This document shows, piece by piece, positions 24,812 through 34,212 of a stretch of DNA of 64,000 nt. The translations under genes were made by a program, and so were the position numbers. Each line of letters starts with the position of its first letter. Position 1 is the stretch's first letter. The notes under the pieces were generated by a model, which made no database searches, was not told the DNA's origin, and saw nothing but the letters and a program-made list of their open reading frames with translations. Source of the DNA: JADHLJ01 sp038118725 (lineage in GTDB: Bacteria > Pseudomonadota > Alphaproteobacteria > Thalassobaculales > Thalassobaculaceae); the NCBI GenBank assembly GCA_038118725.1, contig JAYOIK010000007.1, forward strand, positions 1 to 64,000, given 5' to 3'.

Positions 24812-27073
24812 ATGGACGACGCCAAGCGACAAACGGATCAGGACGCGCTGGATTTTCACGCGCTCGGCAAGCCCGGCAAGTTCGAAATCGCGCCCACCAA
24901 GCCGCTGAACACCCAGCGTGATCTATCGCTCGCCTACTCTCCTGGCGTCGCGGTGCCCTGCATGGAGATCCACCGTGACGCCTCAAAGGCCTATGATTAT
25001 ACGGCCAAGGGCAACATCGTCGCGGTGATCTCGAACGGCACCGCGGTCCTTGGGCTCGGGAATATCGGGGCCCAGGCGGCCAAGCCGGTCATGGAAGGCA
25101 AGGCGGTTCTTTTCAAGAAATTCGCCGATATCGACGGCCTTGATCTCGAGGTTAACACCGAGGATGTCGACGAGGTGGTAAACTGCGTGCGCTTCCTCGG
25201 CAAAAGCTTCGGCGGCATCAATCTAGAGGACATCAAGGCGCCGGAATGCTTCATCATCGAACAGCGTCTGAAGGAACTGCTCGACATCCCGGTCTTTCAC
25301 GATGACCAGCACGGCACCGCGATCATCACCGCGGCGGGTCTGATCAACGCCCTGCATCTGACCGGCCGTGATCTGGCGACCTCGAAAATCGTCGTCAACG
25401 GCGCCGGCGCCGCCTCGATCGCCGGGATCGAGCTGATCAAGGCGATGGGGGTACCGCACGAGAACGTCATCATGTGCGACTCCCGGGGCGTGATTTATCA
25501 GGGCCGCGAGGCCGGCATGAATCAGTGGAAATCCGCCCATGCCGCCGAGACCGACGCCCGAACCCTGGAGGACGCCGCCGCCGGCGCCGACATTCTGATC
25601 GGGCTTTCCGCGAAAGGCGCGTTTTCGGCCGATATGGTCAAATCCATGGCCGACAACCCAATCATCTTCGCCATGGCCAACCCGGATCCCGAGATCACGC
25701 CGGAGGAAGTCGCGGAAATCCGACCCGACGCGATCATGGCGACCGGGCGCTCGGACTATCCAAACCAGGTGAACAATGTCCTCGGCTTTCCCTATATCTT
25801 CCGCGGCGCGCTTGATGTAAGGGCTTCGGAGATCAATGACGCGATGAAAATCGCGGCGGCAAACGCGATCGCCGAGTTGGCGCGCGAGGATGTTCCCGAC
25901 GAAGTCAGCGCCGCCTACGGAAAACCGCTCCAGTTCGGGCGTGAGTATATCATTCCCGCCCCCTTCGATCCGCGCCTGATCGTCAAGGTTTCATCCGCCG
26001 TCGCGCGCGCGGCGATGGACTCCGGGGTCGCGCAACGCCCGATCGAGGATTTTCACGCCTATGAGGCGGAACTGCGCGCGCGGCGCAATCCGACCGCCAG
26101 CGCCCTCAGCGGCATCCATGCCCGGGTGCGCCAATCGCCAAAGCGCGTGGTCTTCGCCGAGGGCGAGGAAGAACGCGTGATCCGGGCCGCGATTGCCTTC
26201 AAATCCGCCGGCTATGGCGAGCCGATCCTGATCGGCCGCGAGGAAACCGTCCGGGAGACCATGGCCCGTCTCGGGCTGGCCTCGTCGACGGACCTGGAAA
26301 TCCACAACGCCCGGCTGTCGGTTCATAACGAGGAATACACGGCGAACCTCTATAAGCGGCTGCAACGGAGCGGCCACCTGTTCCGCGATGTGCAGCGCAT
26401 GGTCAATCAGGATCGCAACGTCTTTGCCGCTTCAATGGTGGCGAATGGTCATGCCGACGCGATGGTCACCGGCGTTACCCGCAGTTTCGGGGTCAATCAT
26501 GAGTACATAACCCGCGTGCTGGACCCGAAACCCGGCCAGCGGCTGATGACCTGTAGCGTCGTGGTGACCCGTTCGACCACGTTGTTCATCGCCGACACCA
26601 ATATCAACGAGCTCCCCGATCCCGAGGCCCTGGCCGATATCGCCGTTCAGACCGCGGAGCGCGCGCGGGCCTTTGGACACGAGCCCCGCGTCGCCTTGCT
26701 GTCGTTCTCGAATTTCGGCTATCCGCATCGAGAGCACATGCAACGAATCCGCGCGGGTGTTCAGGCCTTGGATGAGCGCAATGTCGACTTTGAGTATGAC
26801 GGCGAGATGAATGTCGATGTCGCGCTGGATATGTCGCTAAGGGCGAATTATCCGTTCTGCCGGCTGTCTGGTCCTGCGAATGTGCTGATCATGCCGGCGC
26901 TGCATTCCGCGAATATCAGCTACAAACTGCTGCAAGCGGTGGGCGGCGGCACGATCATCGGCCCGATGCTCATCGGGCTGGAGAAACCGGTGCAGATCGT
27001 CCAGATGAACGCCACCGTCAATGACCTCGTCGAAGCCGCGGCGATCGCGGCCTATGACGCGGTTCTAGCCTGA
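24812..27073 (+). CDS. maeB: NADP-dependent malic enzyme with phosphotransacetylase-like domain
   Basis: The 753-residue MaeB-type protein converts malate to pyruvate and CO2. Residues 1 to about 425 are the malic enzyme: LAYSPGVAVPCMEI, KGNIVAVISNGTAVLGLGNI, VFHDDQHGTAII and the Rossmann VVNGAGAASIAGIELI. Residues about 430-753 resemble phosphotransacetylase (KRVVFAEGEEERVIRAA, ADAMVTGVTRSFG, NILIMPALHSANIS-like NVLIMPALHSANISYK). In known MaeB proteins that domain is regulatory, binding acetyl-CoA, rather than catalytic. Start ATG 24812; it is divergent from mutS. Confidence 0.96.
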   Translation: MDDAKRQTDQDALDFHALGKPGKFEIAPTKPLNTQRDLSLAYSPGVAVPCMEIHRDASKAYDYTAKGNIVAVISNGTAVLGLGNIGAQAAKPVMEGKAVLFKKFADIDGLDLEVNTEDVDEVVNCVRFLGKSFGGINLEDIKAPECFIIEQRLKELLDIPVFHDDQHGTAIITAAGLINALHLTGRDLATSKIVVNGAGAASIAGIELIKAMGVPHENVIMCDSRGVIYQGREAGMNQWKSAHAAETDARTLEDAAAGADILIGLSAKGAFSADMVKSMADNPIIFAMANPDPEITPEEVAEIRPDAIMATGRSDYPNQVNNVLGFPYIFRGALDVRASEINDAMKIAAANAIAELAREDVPDEVSAAYGKPLQFGREYIIPAPFDPRLIVKVSSAVARAAMDSGVAQRPIEDFHAYEAELRARRNPTASALSGIHARVRQSPKRVVFAEGEEERVIRAAIAFKSAGYGEPILIGREETVRETMARLGLASSTDLEIHNARLSVHNEEYTANLYKRLQRSGHLFRDVQRMVNQDRNVFAASMVANGHADAMVTGVTRSFGVNHEYITRVLDPKPGQRLMTCSVVVTRSTTLFIADTNINELPDPEALADIAVQTAERARAFGHEPRVALLSFSNFGYPHREHMQRIRAGVQALDERNVDFEYDGEMNVDVALDMSLRANYPFCRLSGPANVLIMPALHSANISYKLLQAVGGGTIIGPMLIGLEKPVQIVQMNATVNDLVEAAAIAAYDAVLA

Positions 27074-27086
27074 CCAAGAGGTGAAG

Positions 27087-27842
27087 ATGAGAGGTACTCT
27101 CGGAAAAGCCGCGGCGATTTTCGTCGTGGCCATCGCCCTGTCTAATCCGGTAACGCCGGTAAAAGCGCAATCCAGCCTGCTGGATTCGGCAAAGGGATTA
27201 CTGGGAAAGGTCGGACAAGGCGGCGCGTCCGGCGGCCTGTCCAGTTCGGAAATCTCCAGCGGCCTGACCGAGGCGATTTGGGTCGGCGCCCAGCGGGTGA
27301 TCGGGCAGCTCGGCACGACCGGTGGATTCGAAAACGATCCGGCGGTTCACATTCCCCTGCCCAAGACCATGCGATCCGCCCAGGCTGTCTTGGACAAGAT
27401 CGGCTATGGAAGTCTCGGCCAGGAATTGGAATCGGCGCTCAACAAGGACGCCGAAAAGGCGCTGCCGGAAGCCACCGCCGCCTTCGGTGACGCAATCAAG
27501 GCCATGACCTGGCAAGACGCGCAGGGGATCCTGAATGGCCCCGATGACGCGGCGACCAAGTATTTCCAGCGCACCACGACCCAACCCTTGAAACAGTGTT
27601 TCGCGCCGATCGTCGAGGACGCCTTGGCCGAGACCGGAGCGGTCAAGGCTTACGACGCCTTCATGAGCCAGTACGAGAACGTACCCTTGGTCCCGGACAT
27701 AAAGGGCGATCTCACGGCCCATGTGGTACAGAAGGCTCTCAACGCGCTGTTTCTGTATCTCGGCAGGGAAGAAGCCGCGATCCGCAACAACCCGGCGGCG
27801 CGGTCGACGGATCTGCTGAAGAAGGTTTTTTCAAGCCAGTAG
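27087..27842 (+). CDS. DUF4197 family secreted protein
   Basis: The 251-residue protein has a clear N-terminal signal peptide (basic MRGTLGKAA, hydrophobic IFVVAIALSNPV, cleavage near VKAQ). The mature part has the DUF4197 pattern: FENDPAVHIPLPKTMRSAQ, DAIKAMTWQDAQGILNGPDD, AATKYFQRTT and a C-terminal NPAARSTDLLKKVF. It is mostly helical and probably periplasmic; no function is established. ATG 27087 follows AAGAGGTGAAG at good spacing and is preferred to GTG 27081. It starts 13 bp after maeB on the same strand. Confidence 0.88.
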   Translation: MRGTLGKAAAIFVVAIALSNPVTPVKAQSSLLDSAKGLLGKVGQGGASGGLSSSEISSGLTEAIWVGAQRVIGQLGTTGGFENDPAVHIPLPKTMRSAQAVLDKIGYGSLGQELESALNKDAEKALPEATAAFGDAIKAMTWQDAQGILNGPDDAATKYFQRTTTQPLKQCFAPIVEDALAETGAVKAYDAFMSQYENVPLVPDIKGDLTAHVVQKALNALFLYLGREEAAIRNNPAARSTDLLKKVFSSQ

Positions 27843-27965
27843 TCACGCCTTCCGCGATAGGGGCGGTGCGCGCGACTTTCCTTAATTCCGGATCAATCAC
27901 CGGATAGAGGCTTGCCCGCCGGCACTCTAAAAAGCAGCATCTTCAGTCATGGGAGTGAGCCTGTC

Positions 27966-29051
27966 ATGTCAACGATGTTGCACCCCAACTCTTTCGCCAC
28001 CGAGGATGCTCGCTGGAACGCCGTGGTCGGCAAGCAAGCCGACGCGGATGGTCGCTTCGTCTACGCGGTCGCGACCACCGGTATCTACTGCCGACCCAGT
28101 TGCTCCAGCCGCCAACCGGCCCGGCGCAATGTGCGTTTCTACGAGACTGGCGCTGAAGCCGAGAAGGCGGGATATCGCGCCTGCCGTAAATGCGGCGGCC
28201 AGCCGAAGGGAATGAACGATCCCCAACTGCTCGCGGTTCGCCGCGCGTGCCAGGAGATCGAAGCCTCCGACGAGCAGGCGCCAAGCCTGCAAACACTGGC
28301 CACCGCGACCGGCGTCAGCCCGCATCATCTCCACCGGGTTTTCAAGAAAGCCATGGGGATCACCCCGAGGCAGTATTGGGATTCAATCCGGCTCGAGCGC
28401 TTGAAGAAGAACCTGCGTTCAGGCGAACCCGTGGCGCCGGCGCTATACGGCGCCGGGTACGGCTCATCCAGCCGGCTTTACGAGAAATCCGCCGGACAAC
28501 TTGGCATGACACCCGCCAGCTATGGCCGGGGCGGCGCCGGAGCGGTGATCGCCTATGCCACTAGGGTCAGCACCATGGGATTGGTCCTGGTGGGCGCGAC
28601 GGCCAAGGGCGTCTGTTTTGTCGGGCTGGGAGACGAGGAGGACGCACTCATCGCCGATCTGGGGGCGGACTTCCCAAAGGCCGAGAGGCATAGAGATGAC
28701 GAGGGCCTTGGTGACATGCTGGATACCGTGGTCGCGCATCTCGAGGGACATGAACCGAATATCCAACTGCCGCTGGATGTCCAGGCCACGGCCTTTCAAC
28801 GCCAGGTTTGGCAAGCCCTTAGCGATATACCCTATGGAGAAACCCGCTCCTACGCCCAGCTCGCCGAGGCGATCGGCAAACCCGGCGCCCCCAGAGCCGT
28901 CGGGCGCGCTTGCGGCAGCAACCCCGTGGCACTACTGGTCCCGTGCCACCGAGCCATCGGCGCGGATGGTCGGCTTACCGGTTATCGCTGGGGAGTCGAA
29001 CGCAAACAGGCGCTTCTGGACCAGGAAAAGACCCTGGCGCGAAACGGTTAA
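27966..29051 (+). CDS. ada: Ada: methylphosphotriester/O6-methylguanine repair protein and AraC-type regulator
   Basis: The 361-residue protein has the full Ada architecture. The N-terminal zinc domain carries the methyl-accepting cysteine in GIYCRPSCSS and the second zinc pair in YRACRKCGG. The central AraC helix-turn-helix includes LATATGVSPHHLHRVFKKAM. The C-terminal O6-alkylguanine-DNA alkyltransferase has the active-site motif LLVPCHRAIG and the DNA-binding YGETRSYAQLAEAIG. It removes alkyl lesions and, when self-methylated, activates the adaptive response. ATG 27966 was selected; the upstream open codons begin at a TTG and are not family-like. No alkB or alkA is adjacent. Confidence 0.95.
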   Translation: MSTMLHPNSFATEDARWNAVVGKQADADGRFVYAVATTGIYCRPSCSSRQPARRNVRFYETGAEAEKAGYRACRKCGGQPKGMNDPQLLAVRRACQEIEASDEQAPSLQTLATATGVSPHHLHRVFKKAMGITPRQYWDSIRLERLKKNLRSGEPVAPALYGAGYGSSSRLYEKSAGQLGMTPASYGRGGAGAVIAYATRVSTMGLVLVGATAKGVCFVGLGDEEDALIADLGADFPKAERHRDDEGLGDMLDTVVAHLEGHEPNIQLPLDVQATAFQRQVWQALSDIPYGETRSYAQLAEAIGKPGAPRAVGRACGSNPVALLVPCHRAIGADGRLTGYRWGVERKQALLDQEKTLARNG

Positions 29052-29081
29052 ACAGAGGACGGCGACGAAGCCGGCGCTGGC

Positions 29082-29669
29082 TCAGGCCCGCCCGGCCGCC
29101 GTCGAAAGGAGCGAAGCGTCGACGCCGATCTTGGCCATGGCGCGGTCCCATTTGGTCTCGATATCCGCGTCAAACAAGAGCGCGTCGTCCGAAGCTACAC
29201 TGAGCCAGGCGTTTTCCTGAATCTCCCCATCAAGCTGGCCGGGTCCCCACCCGGCATATCCGAGCGCAAGCACCAGATCCCGCGGCCCCGCCCCCCTGGC
29301 AATGTCCCGCACGATGTCCACCGTCGCGGTAAGAGCCATTGCATCGTTGATCGGCATCGACTCGTCCGCCATGTAGTCGCGAGTATGCAGCACAAATCCC
29401 CGCTCGGTCTCGACCGGTCCGCCGAAATGCACATTCGGCAGGACAATCGATGAAGCCGGATCGTGGTCAATACCGAGCTGTTCGAGCAAATCCGAACAAG
29501 GCAAGCCGCCGATCAGACGATTGACCACCAGGCCCACGGCCCCATCCTCGCCATGCGCGCACATATAGATCACCGCACGGGCGAAACGCGGATCGCGCAT
29601 GCTCGGCATGGCCAGCAGAAGCTGGCCCGTCAGATAGACATCATCGATGCTGGCTTTATCACGCGCCAT
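29082..29669 (-). CDS. YqgE/AlgH family protein
   Basis: The 195-residue UPF0301 protein begins VYLTGQLLLAMPSMRDPRFA and contains the hallmark VIYMCAHGEDGAVGLVVNR, FGGPVETERGFVLHT and LGYAGWGPGQLDGEIQENAW. Its molecular role is not settled. ATG 29669 starts the family N-terminus; further upstream codons would run into the promoter region of the divergent DsbD-family gene. The AlgH - DsbD - peroxiredoxin arrangement suggests a shared redox or envelope context (inference). Confidence 0.93.
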   Translation of the reverse strand: MARDKASIDDVYLTGQLLLAMPSMRDPRFARAVIYMCAHGEDGAVGLVVNRLIGGLPCSDLLEQLGIDHDPASSIVLPNVHFGGPVETERGFVLHTRDYMADESMPINDAMALTATVDIVRDIARGAGPRDLVLALGYAGWGPGQLDGEIQENAWLSVASDDALLFDADIETKWDRAMAKIGVDASLLSTAAGRA

Positions 29670-29832
29670 CGTCACATTTATGCGGCCAAAAGAGTCACCG
29701 GAGCATGGTATAATCGCCTCGCACCGAGGGTATAGGCGCTCGCAACACCGTTCAATCCCGGAAATGTGAGCGTTTTTCCCGTGAACTATCCCTATATTCC
29801 AAGGCTGAAACGAATTGAGGTATCGGCTGACC

Positions 29833-32070
29833 ATGGGAAAAACCACCATATCCGGTCAATGGGCACGGTTGCTTTTTGGCGTCACGGCGACGGTCTATAT
29901 CGCCGTATTGGGCGCGGCTGACGCGGCAAGCGGCGCCTCGGATTGGGCGCGCACCCGCATGGCCGATATCCGGCTGGTCAGCGCGGCCTCGGGCACGGGT
30001 GACGCGGCGACGGTCCCGTTAGGCTTGCAATTCAAGCTCGCCGAGGGCTGGAAGATCTACTGGCGCACGCCGGGCGATGCCGGATTTCCACCGAATCTCG
30101 AAATCAAGAACGCCGAGAACCTGCGCGACTTGGAATGGAAGTGGCCGGTCCCCCACCGCTTCAGCCTCTTTGACCAGGAAAGCCACGGCTACAAGGACGA
30201 GGTGGTCTTTCCCATCGCCGCGCGGATCGCGGAGCCCGGTAAGCCGCTACAAATTGACGCGACCGTGCATGCGCTGGCCTGCAGCGACATCTGCGTTCCG
30301 TTGGACGCGGCCTTGACCTTCACCTTGCCGGCGGGACCGGCGGGACCCACCGCCTTTACCCAACTCATCAGCCGATATCGCTCACTGGTTCCGAGCCCTT
30401 TAGCGGGGGCTGGCCTTTCGGTAACCGCCGTCGAGCCGGTGGGAGAGCCCAAGCCGCACTCCATCAAGGTTTCGATCTCATCCGATTCACCCTTGGCCAC
30501 GCCGGACATCTTTGTTGAAACGGAGGATCGTTACAGATTCGGAAAGCCGGTGGTGGAATTGGCCGCCGACGCACGCGGCGCCGTGCTGACGATACCCGCT
30601 TCACTGCCGAAGAACGGGTCCTTGTCGGCGCTTCCGGTAACCCTGACCATCGTCGACGGTGACCGCTTCATTGAGGGCAAACACCGTGTCGGAGACCGCC
30701 CGGATACCCGAGCGACCGGCAACCCCGCGTTGACCAAGGTCAGCCTCGCGACCTGGCTCACCATGCTTGGTCTCGGGCTGTTGGGCGGGTTCATATTGAA
30801 TTTCATGCCCTGCGTCCTGCCGGTACTCTCCTTGAAGTTGCTCGGCGTCCTTCGCCATGGCGGTGGCGAATTGACCCATATCCGCCGCGGTTTCATCGCC
30901 TCCGCGCTTGGCATCGTGACATGTTTCATGATCCTGGCCGTTGGGGCGATCGCCATGAAGCAGGCGGGACTGGCGATTGGCTGGGGCATTCAGTTCCAGC
31001 AACCACTGTTTTTGGCCTTCATGATCGTGCTACTCGCCGGGTTCGCGGCAAACCTGTTCGGATGGCTGGAGATTCCGCTGCCGGGGGTCTTGGCACGGCT
31101 AGGAACCGTCGGACCAACCTCGACCGGGTTGAAACAGGACGTGGGCGGCGGACGGGATCTCTTCGGGCATTTTCTGACCGGCGGTTTCGCGGCCCTATTG
31201 GCAACTCCTTGCTCCGCGCCTTTTCTGGGCACGGCGCTTGGATTCGCGCTGGCCCGGGGCCCTCTTGAAATAGTCTCGATCTTTCTAGCCCTGGGGACTG
31301 GTCTAGCCCTGCCCTATCTTCTCGTGGCGGCCCGGCCCTCGATGGTACGACGTCTACCCCGGCCCGGCGCCTGGATGGATAAGCTTAGGGTTATCCTCGG
31401 CCTGGCACTGGTGGTGACCGCGATCTGGCTCTTCACGGTCGTCTTGGCGCAGATTGGAATAGAGGCGGTCGCCGCGATGGCGGGGTTGCTGGTCGCGGCC
31501 GCTGGGCTGCTCGCCGCCACGCGGGCGAAACGTTCTCGTCCGGCTCTCGCGGTAGCTGGTATACTTTCGGCCATCGCGCTATTCGTCGGTGGCGGCGGTA
31601 TCGGACCAGTCGCGAACAACCACGGCGATGGTGGTATCGTTCAAGCGTCGCATTCCGAGGGAGACGTGCGATGGATCGCCTTCGATGCGGCGGACCTGAC
31701 CCGGCTGGTAAGCGCCGGTGAGGTAGTCTTCGTCGACGTCACCGCCGATTGGTGCCTTACCTGCAAGGTCAACAAATCCCTGGTCCTGGACAAGGGAGCG
31801 GTCGCCGCGCGGCTCGCGGGCGGCGAGATAGTCGCCATGCGCGCCGACTGGACCAAGCCCAACGCTCGGATCGCCGCCTATCTCGCGTCTTTTCAACGCT
31901 ACGGCATCCCCTTCAACGCGGTCTATGGCCCGGGCCTTCCCGATGGATTGGCGCTCCCGGAATTGTTGACCAAGGAGGCGGTTCTCGCCGCCCTGGACAA
32001 AGCCCGGGGCGGCGCGACCAAGACAAAACGAACCGCGTCCGTGATTCCCGACACGAATGCTTCGCAATAA
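29833..32070 (+). CDS. DsbD/ScsB-family thiol:disulfide reductase
   Basis: The 745-residue membrane protein has an N-terminal signal, a periplasmic DsbD-alpha-like domain (GWKIYWRTPGDAGFPP, then ALACSDICVPLDAALTF with a Cys pair), about eight transmembrane segments from residue 315 on, and a C-terminal thioredoxin domain with VTADWCLTCKVNK. The transmembrane cysteine pair is in NFMPCVLPVLSLK and LLATPCSAPFLG. It moves electrons from cytoplasmic thioredoxin to periplasmic partners. ATG 29833 is preferred over TTG 29815. It is divergent from algH and precedes the peroxiredoxin gene by 148 bp. Confidence 0.93.
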   Translation: MGKTTISGQWARLLFGVTATVYIAVLGAADAASGASDWARTRMADIRLVSAASGTGDAATVPLGLQFKLAEGWKIYWRTPGDAGFPPNLEIKNAENLRDLEWKWPVPHRFSLFDQESHGYKDEVVFPIAARIAEPGKPLQIDATVHALACSDICVPLDAALTFTLPAGPAGPTAFTQLISRYRSLVPSPLAGAGLSVTAVEPVGEPKPHSIKVSISSDSPLATPDIFVETEDRYRFGKPVVELAADARGAVLTIPASLPKNGSLSALPVTLTIVDGDRFIEGKHRVGDRPDTRATGNPALTKVSLATWLTMLGLGLLGGFILNFMPCVLPVLSLKLLGVLRHGGGELTHIRRGFIASALGIVTCFMILAVGAIAMKQAGLAIGWGIQFQQPLFLAFMIVLLAGFAANLFGWLEIPLPGVLARLGTVGPTSTGLKQDVGGGRDLFGHFLTGGFAALLATPCSAPFLGTALGFALARGPLEIVSIFLALGTGLALPYLLVAARPSMVRRLPRPGAWMDKLRVILGLALVVTAIWLFTVVLAQIGIEAVAAMAGLLVAAAGLLAATRAKRSRPALAVAGILSAIALFVGGGGIGPVANNHGDGGIVQASHSEGDVRWIAFDAADLTRLVSAGEVVFVDVTADWCLTCKVNKSLVLDKGAVAARLAGGEIVAMRADWTKPNARIAAYLASFQRYGIPFNAVYGPGLPDGLALPELLTKEAVLAALDKARGGATKTKRTASVIPDTNASQ

Positions 32071-32218
32071 GACTGGATTCCCGTCGCGATACGCCTATCT
32101 TGAGGGCGTCGGCTAGCGACGCCCGGACGGGTTCGCGTGAAACCGCCGACGCCGTCTTCATCATCGTCCGCCACAATCGTGGCGTGGGCGCGAAATCGTC
32201 AAACCGAGGGGATATCAG

Positions 32219-32701
32219 ATGAGCATCAAAGCTGGCGACAAGGTTCCCGCCGTTACCCTGAAACACAAGACCGCCGAGGGCATCGATGATGTCTCGACCT
32301 CCGATCTTTTCGACGGCAAGAAAGTCGTCGTGTTCGCCGTTCCCGGCGCCTTCACGCCGACCTGTTCGGCCAAGCATCTACCGGGTTTCGTGAACAAGGC
32401 CGATGAGTTGAAGGCGAAAGGCGTCGACACGATCGCCTGTGTATCCGTGAATGATGCCTTCGTCATGGATGCCTGGGGTCAGGATCAGAATGTCGGCGAC
32501 AAGGTCATGATGCTCGCCGATGGTAGCGCCGATCTCGCTAAGGCTCTCGGACAGGTGCTTGATTTGACGGATCGCGGCATGGGCGTTCGTTCGGGGCGCT
32601 ACGCGATGATCGTCGACAACGGCACGGTCTCGGAGATGTTGGTCGAAGAACCGGGAGCTTTCGAGGTTTCCAGCGCGGAATACGTGCTCGGCAAACTCTA
32701 A
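32219..32701 (+). CDS. Peroxiredoxin, Prx5 type
   Basis: The 160-residue thiol peroxidase has the peroxidatic Cys49 in VPGAFTPTCSAKHLPGF and another cysteine at about residue 76 in TIACVSVNDAFV. It reduces hydrogen peroxide or organic peroxides, with glutathione/glutaredoxin or thioredoxin as reductant. ATG 32219 follows GAGGGGA at good spacing. It follows the DsbD-family gene and is closed by a strong hairpin at 32724. Confidence 0.95.
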   Translation: MSIKAGDKVPAVTLKHKTAEGIDDVSTSDLFDGKKVVVFAVPGAFTPTCSAKHLPGFVNKADELKAKGVDTIACVSVNDAFVMDAWGQDQNVGDKVMMLADGSADLAKALGQVLDLTDRGMGVRSGRYAMIVDNGTVSEMLVEEPGAFEVSSAEYVLGKL

Positions 32702-32723
32702 CTCTCGAGCCCACTATCAACCG

Positions 32724-32757
32724 ACGGCGGGTGCCACGGCGCCCGCCGTTTGCTGTT
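32724..32757 (+). terminator. Rho-independent-like terminator after the peroxiredoxin gene
   Basis: A 12-bp stem ACGGCGGGTGCC / GGCGCCCGCCGT (one G:T pair) with a 2-nt loop is followed by TTTGCTGTTT. It lies 23 bp after the stop codon. Confidence 0.7.
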
Positions 32758-33284
32758 TAGGACCGCTATTCGCTTGAGAATTCCGCGCCCAAACGCGCGG
32801 CGGACCACCAGGTTGCCCCGGCGGCCCGCGCGAACACGTTATCCGGTCGGGGATGCCATGACTGCCTTTGGGCCTGTCTTGGCACGGACTCCCGCCGGTT
32901 TTCGCGACGGCACCCCTGATTACCTCGCCTTCGATGCAAGCCCGGCGCGCGATCACCATTGCCTTAAAGTCGCGCCCACCTTGGCCGAATGACGCGCTTT
33001 GCTTTCCCGGACCGAAGCCCGAAACGGCGTCCCCGAAAACGAACCCGCGGGCCGTTGCCGGGAAACTGGTGACGCATGGATCGCCGGACCGGCATAAACC
33101 CAGGCCCACCGGAGATTGAAGGCCCAAGCGTCGGACGAAGCTCACTCCCGGTCGCGCCTACGCGAGCCTCCCAGAAGGGCGGCGATCCTCGGCCACTCCG
33201 TAACGGAACGCGACCAAAAATCCAACCAAGAGCGACACAGATCCCACGTGTCAATAAAACGATGAACTCAGGCACGAACTCGGT
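32758..33284. other. Stretch without a recognisable gene
   Basis: This GC-rich stretch follows the peroxiredoxin terminator. Open frames exist on both strands (for example 32717-33145 on the minus strand), but they have no ribosome binding site, no family features and low-complexity Gly/Pro/Arg composition. It may be decayed coding sequence; nothing was recognised. Confidence 0.4.
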
Positions 33285-33500
33285 CAATGAAAAAATGTAT
33301 TAGTCTCGAAAAATAATTTCTAGTCTTAATGTTGATTTCATATTAACAAAATATCCACAGTTTATCCCCTAAAATTTACCGGCCGATTTTTGAAAATTTG
33401 AATTTTTCCGTTTATTTATCAATGGATTAGGGATGGCACAACAGCTATCAACAAAATTAAGGACTTGTGAGGCTATGGCACTGTGGAAAACCATATGACC
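33285..33500. other. AT-rich island with DnaA-box-like words, left of recX
   Basis: Composition changes abruptly from GC-rich to strongly AT-rich, with runs such as aaaaatg, aaataattt, ttgaaaatttgaattttt and tttatttatc. DnaA-box-like words are ATATCCACA (33351-33359, one mismatch to TTATCCACA), TTTATCCCC just after it, and TGTGGAAAA (33482-33490, one mismatch on the other strand). The island lies between two gene 3' ends (peroxiredoxin and recX), where no promoter is expected. Confidence 0.5.
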
Positions 33501-33525
33501 TGGGAAAACCGCCCGTCGACCGTCA

Positions 33526-34167
33526 TCAACCGCCGTCAAGCTCGTCCAACGCCTCAATGGACGGCGCCTCGATCACCAATCGCGCCACCTCGAACGAGAA
33601 GCCGGCGCGGGCCATGGCCGAGAGATCGCGCTTCAAGGCACCCTCTCGCTTCTCTTCCTGACGATAGGGGCCGAGTCGGCGGCGGCGGGCCAAGGCCAGG
33701 GCCGCCTTCAAGTCCACATCCCGATGCTCGGCCAGAAGGCTCTCGACGGCACGGTCCACGGTCGAGCGTTCCAACCCCTTCTCGGCCAGTTTCACGCGGA
33801 TCATACGCAGCGAAAAACCGCGCCTGAAAAAGGAACGGGCGCGTCCATCGGCGTAGGCATCGTCATCAAGGATCCCGGATCGGGTCAATCTTTGAATGAT
33901 CGCTTCGATCCAACCGTGCGCGCGATCCACGTCGACACCATCAGCCTCCGCATATTTGGTCACGCGCCGCCGCAAAACCCGACGCACGGAAGCCGTCGAC
34001 GCCGCGAATCGACCGAGGTAATAGAGCGCCGACTGGTACAACCTTTCCTCGGACAGGCCCTTCGAACGCCCCCGCCGATCGCCTCGATCGGCATGATCGT
34101 TTTTCCGGGGACCCGCCGCACCGGCGGTGATACTCTCGGATATTGGGCGCGCGCCTCGTTCCACCAT
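33526..34167 (-). CDS. recX: Regulatory protein RecX
   Basis: The 213-residue protein is a RecX-family modulator of RecA filaments. It is very basic and helical, with the three-helix repeats visible in ALYYLGRFAASTASVRRVLR, SGILDDDAYADGRARSFFRR and GFSLRMIRVKLAEKGLERST. The last about 60 residues are the alphaproteobacterial extension. ATG 34167 follows AAGGAA at good spacing. No recA is adjacent. A near-match to the alphaproteobacterial LexA box lies 31 bp upstream. AT-rich, DnaA-box-like sequence flanks the gene on both sides. Confidence 0.88.
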   Translation of the reverse strand: MVERGARPISESITAGAAGPRKNDHADRGDRRGRSKGLSEERLYQSALYYLGRFAASTASVRRVLRRRVTKYAEADGVDVDRAHGWIEAIIQRLTRSGILDDDAYADGRARSFFRRGFSLRMIRVKLAEKGLERSTVDRAVESLLAEHRDVDLKAALALARRRRLGPYRQEEKREGALKRDLSAMARAGFSFEVARLVIEAPSIEALDELDGG

Positions 34168-34197
34168 GGAAATTCCTTACGCCATGCGGAGCGCCAA

Positions 34198-34212
34198 GAC
34201 CAGCCAAAGAAC
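34198..34212 (-). promoter_or_regulatory. Possible LexA (SOS) box upstream of recX
   Basis: Read on the minus strand the site is GTTC-N7-GGTC, one base off the alphaproteobacterial LexA consensus GTTC-N7-GTTC. It ends about 30 bp upstream of the recX start, a sensible position for repressor control of a RecA modulator. A single near-match of this length can occur by chance. Confidence 0.3.

Noticed and set aside
29710..29832. N-terminal extension of the AlgH-family protein up to 29849
   Set aside because: The extra 60 residues are Cys/Arg/Ile-rich, unlike the family, and cover the promoter and start of the divergent DsbD-family gene.
32717..33145. 142-codon minus-strand frame after the peroxiredoxin gene
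   Set aside because: It includes the terminator hairpin, has no ribosome binding site, and is Gly/Pro/Arg-rich with no family features.
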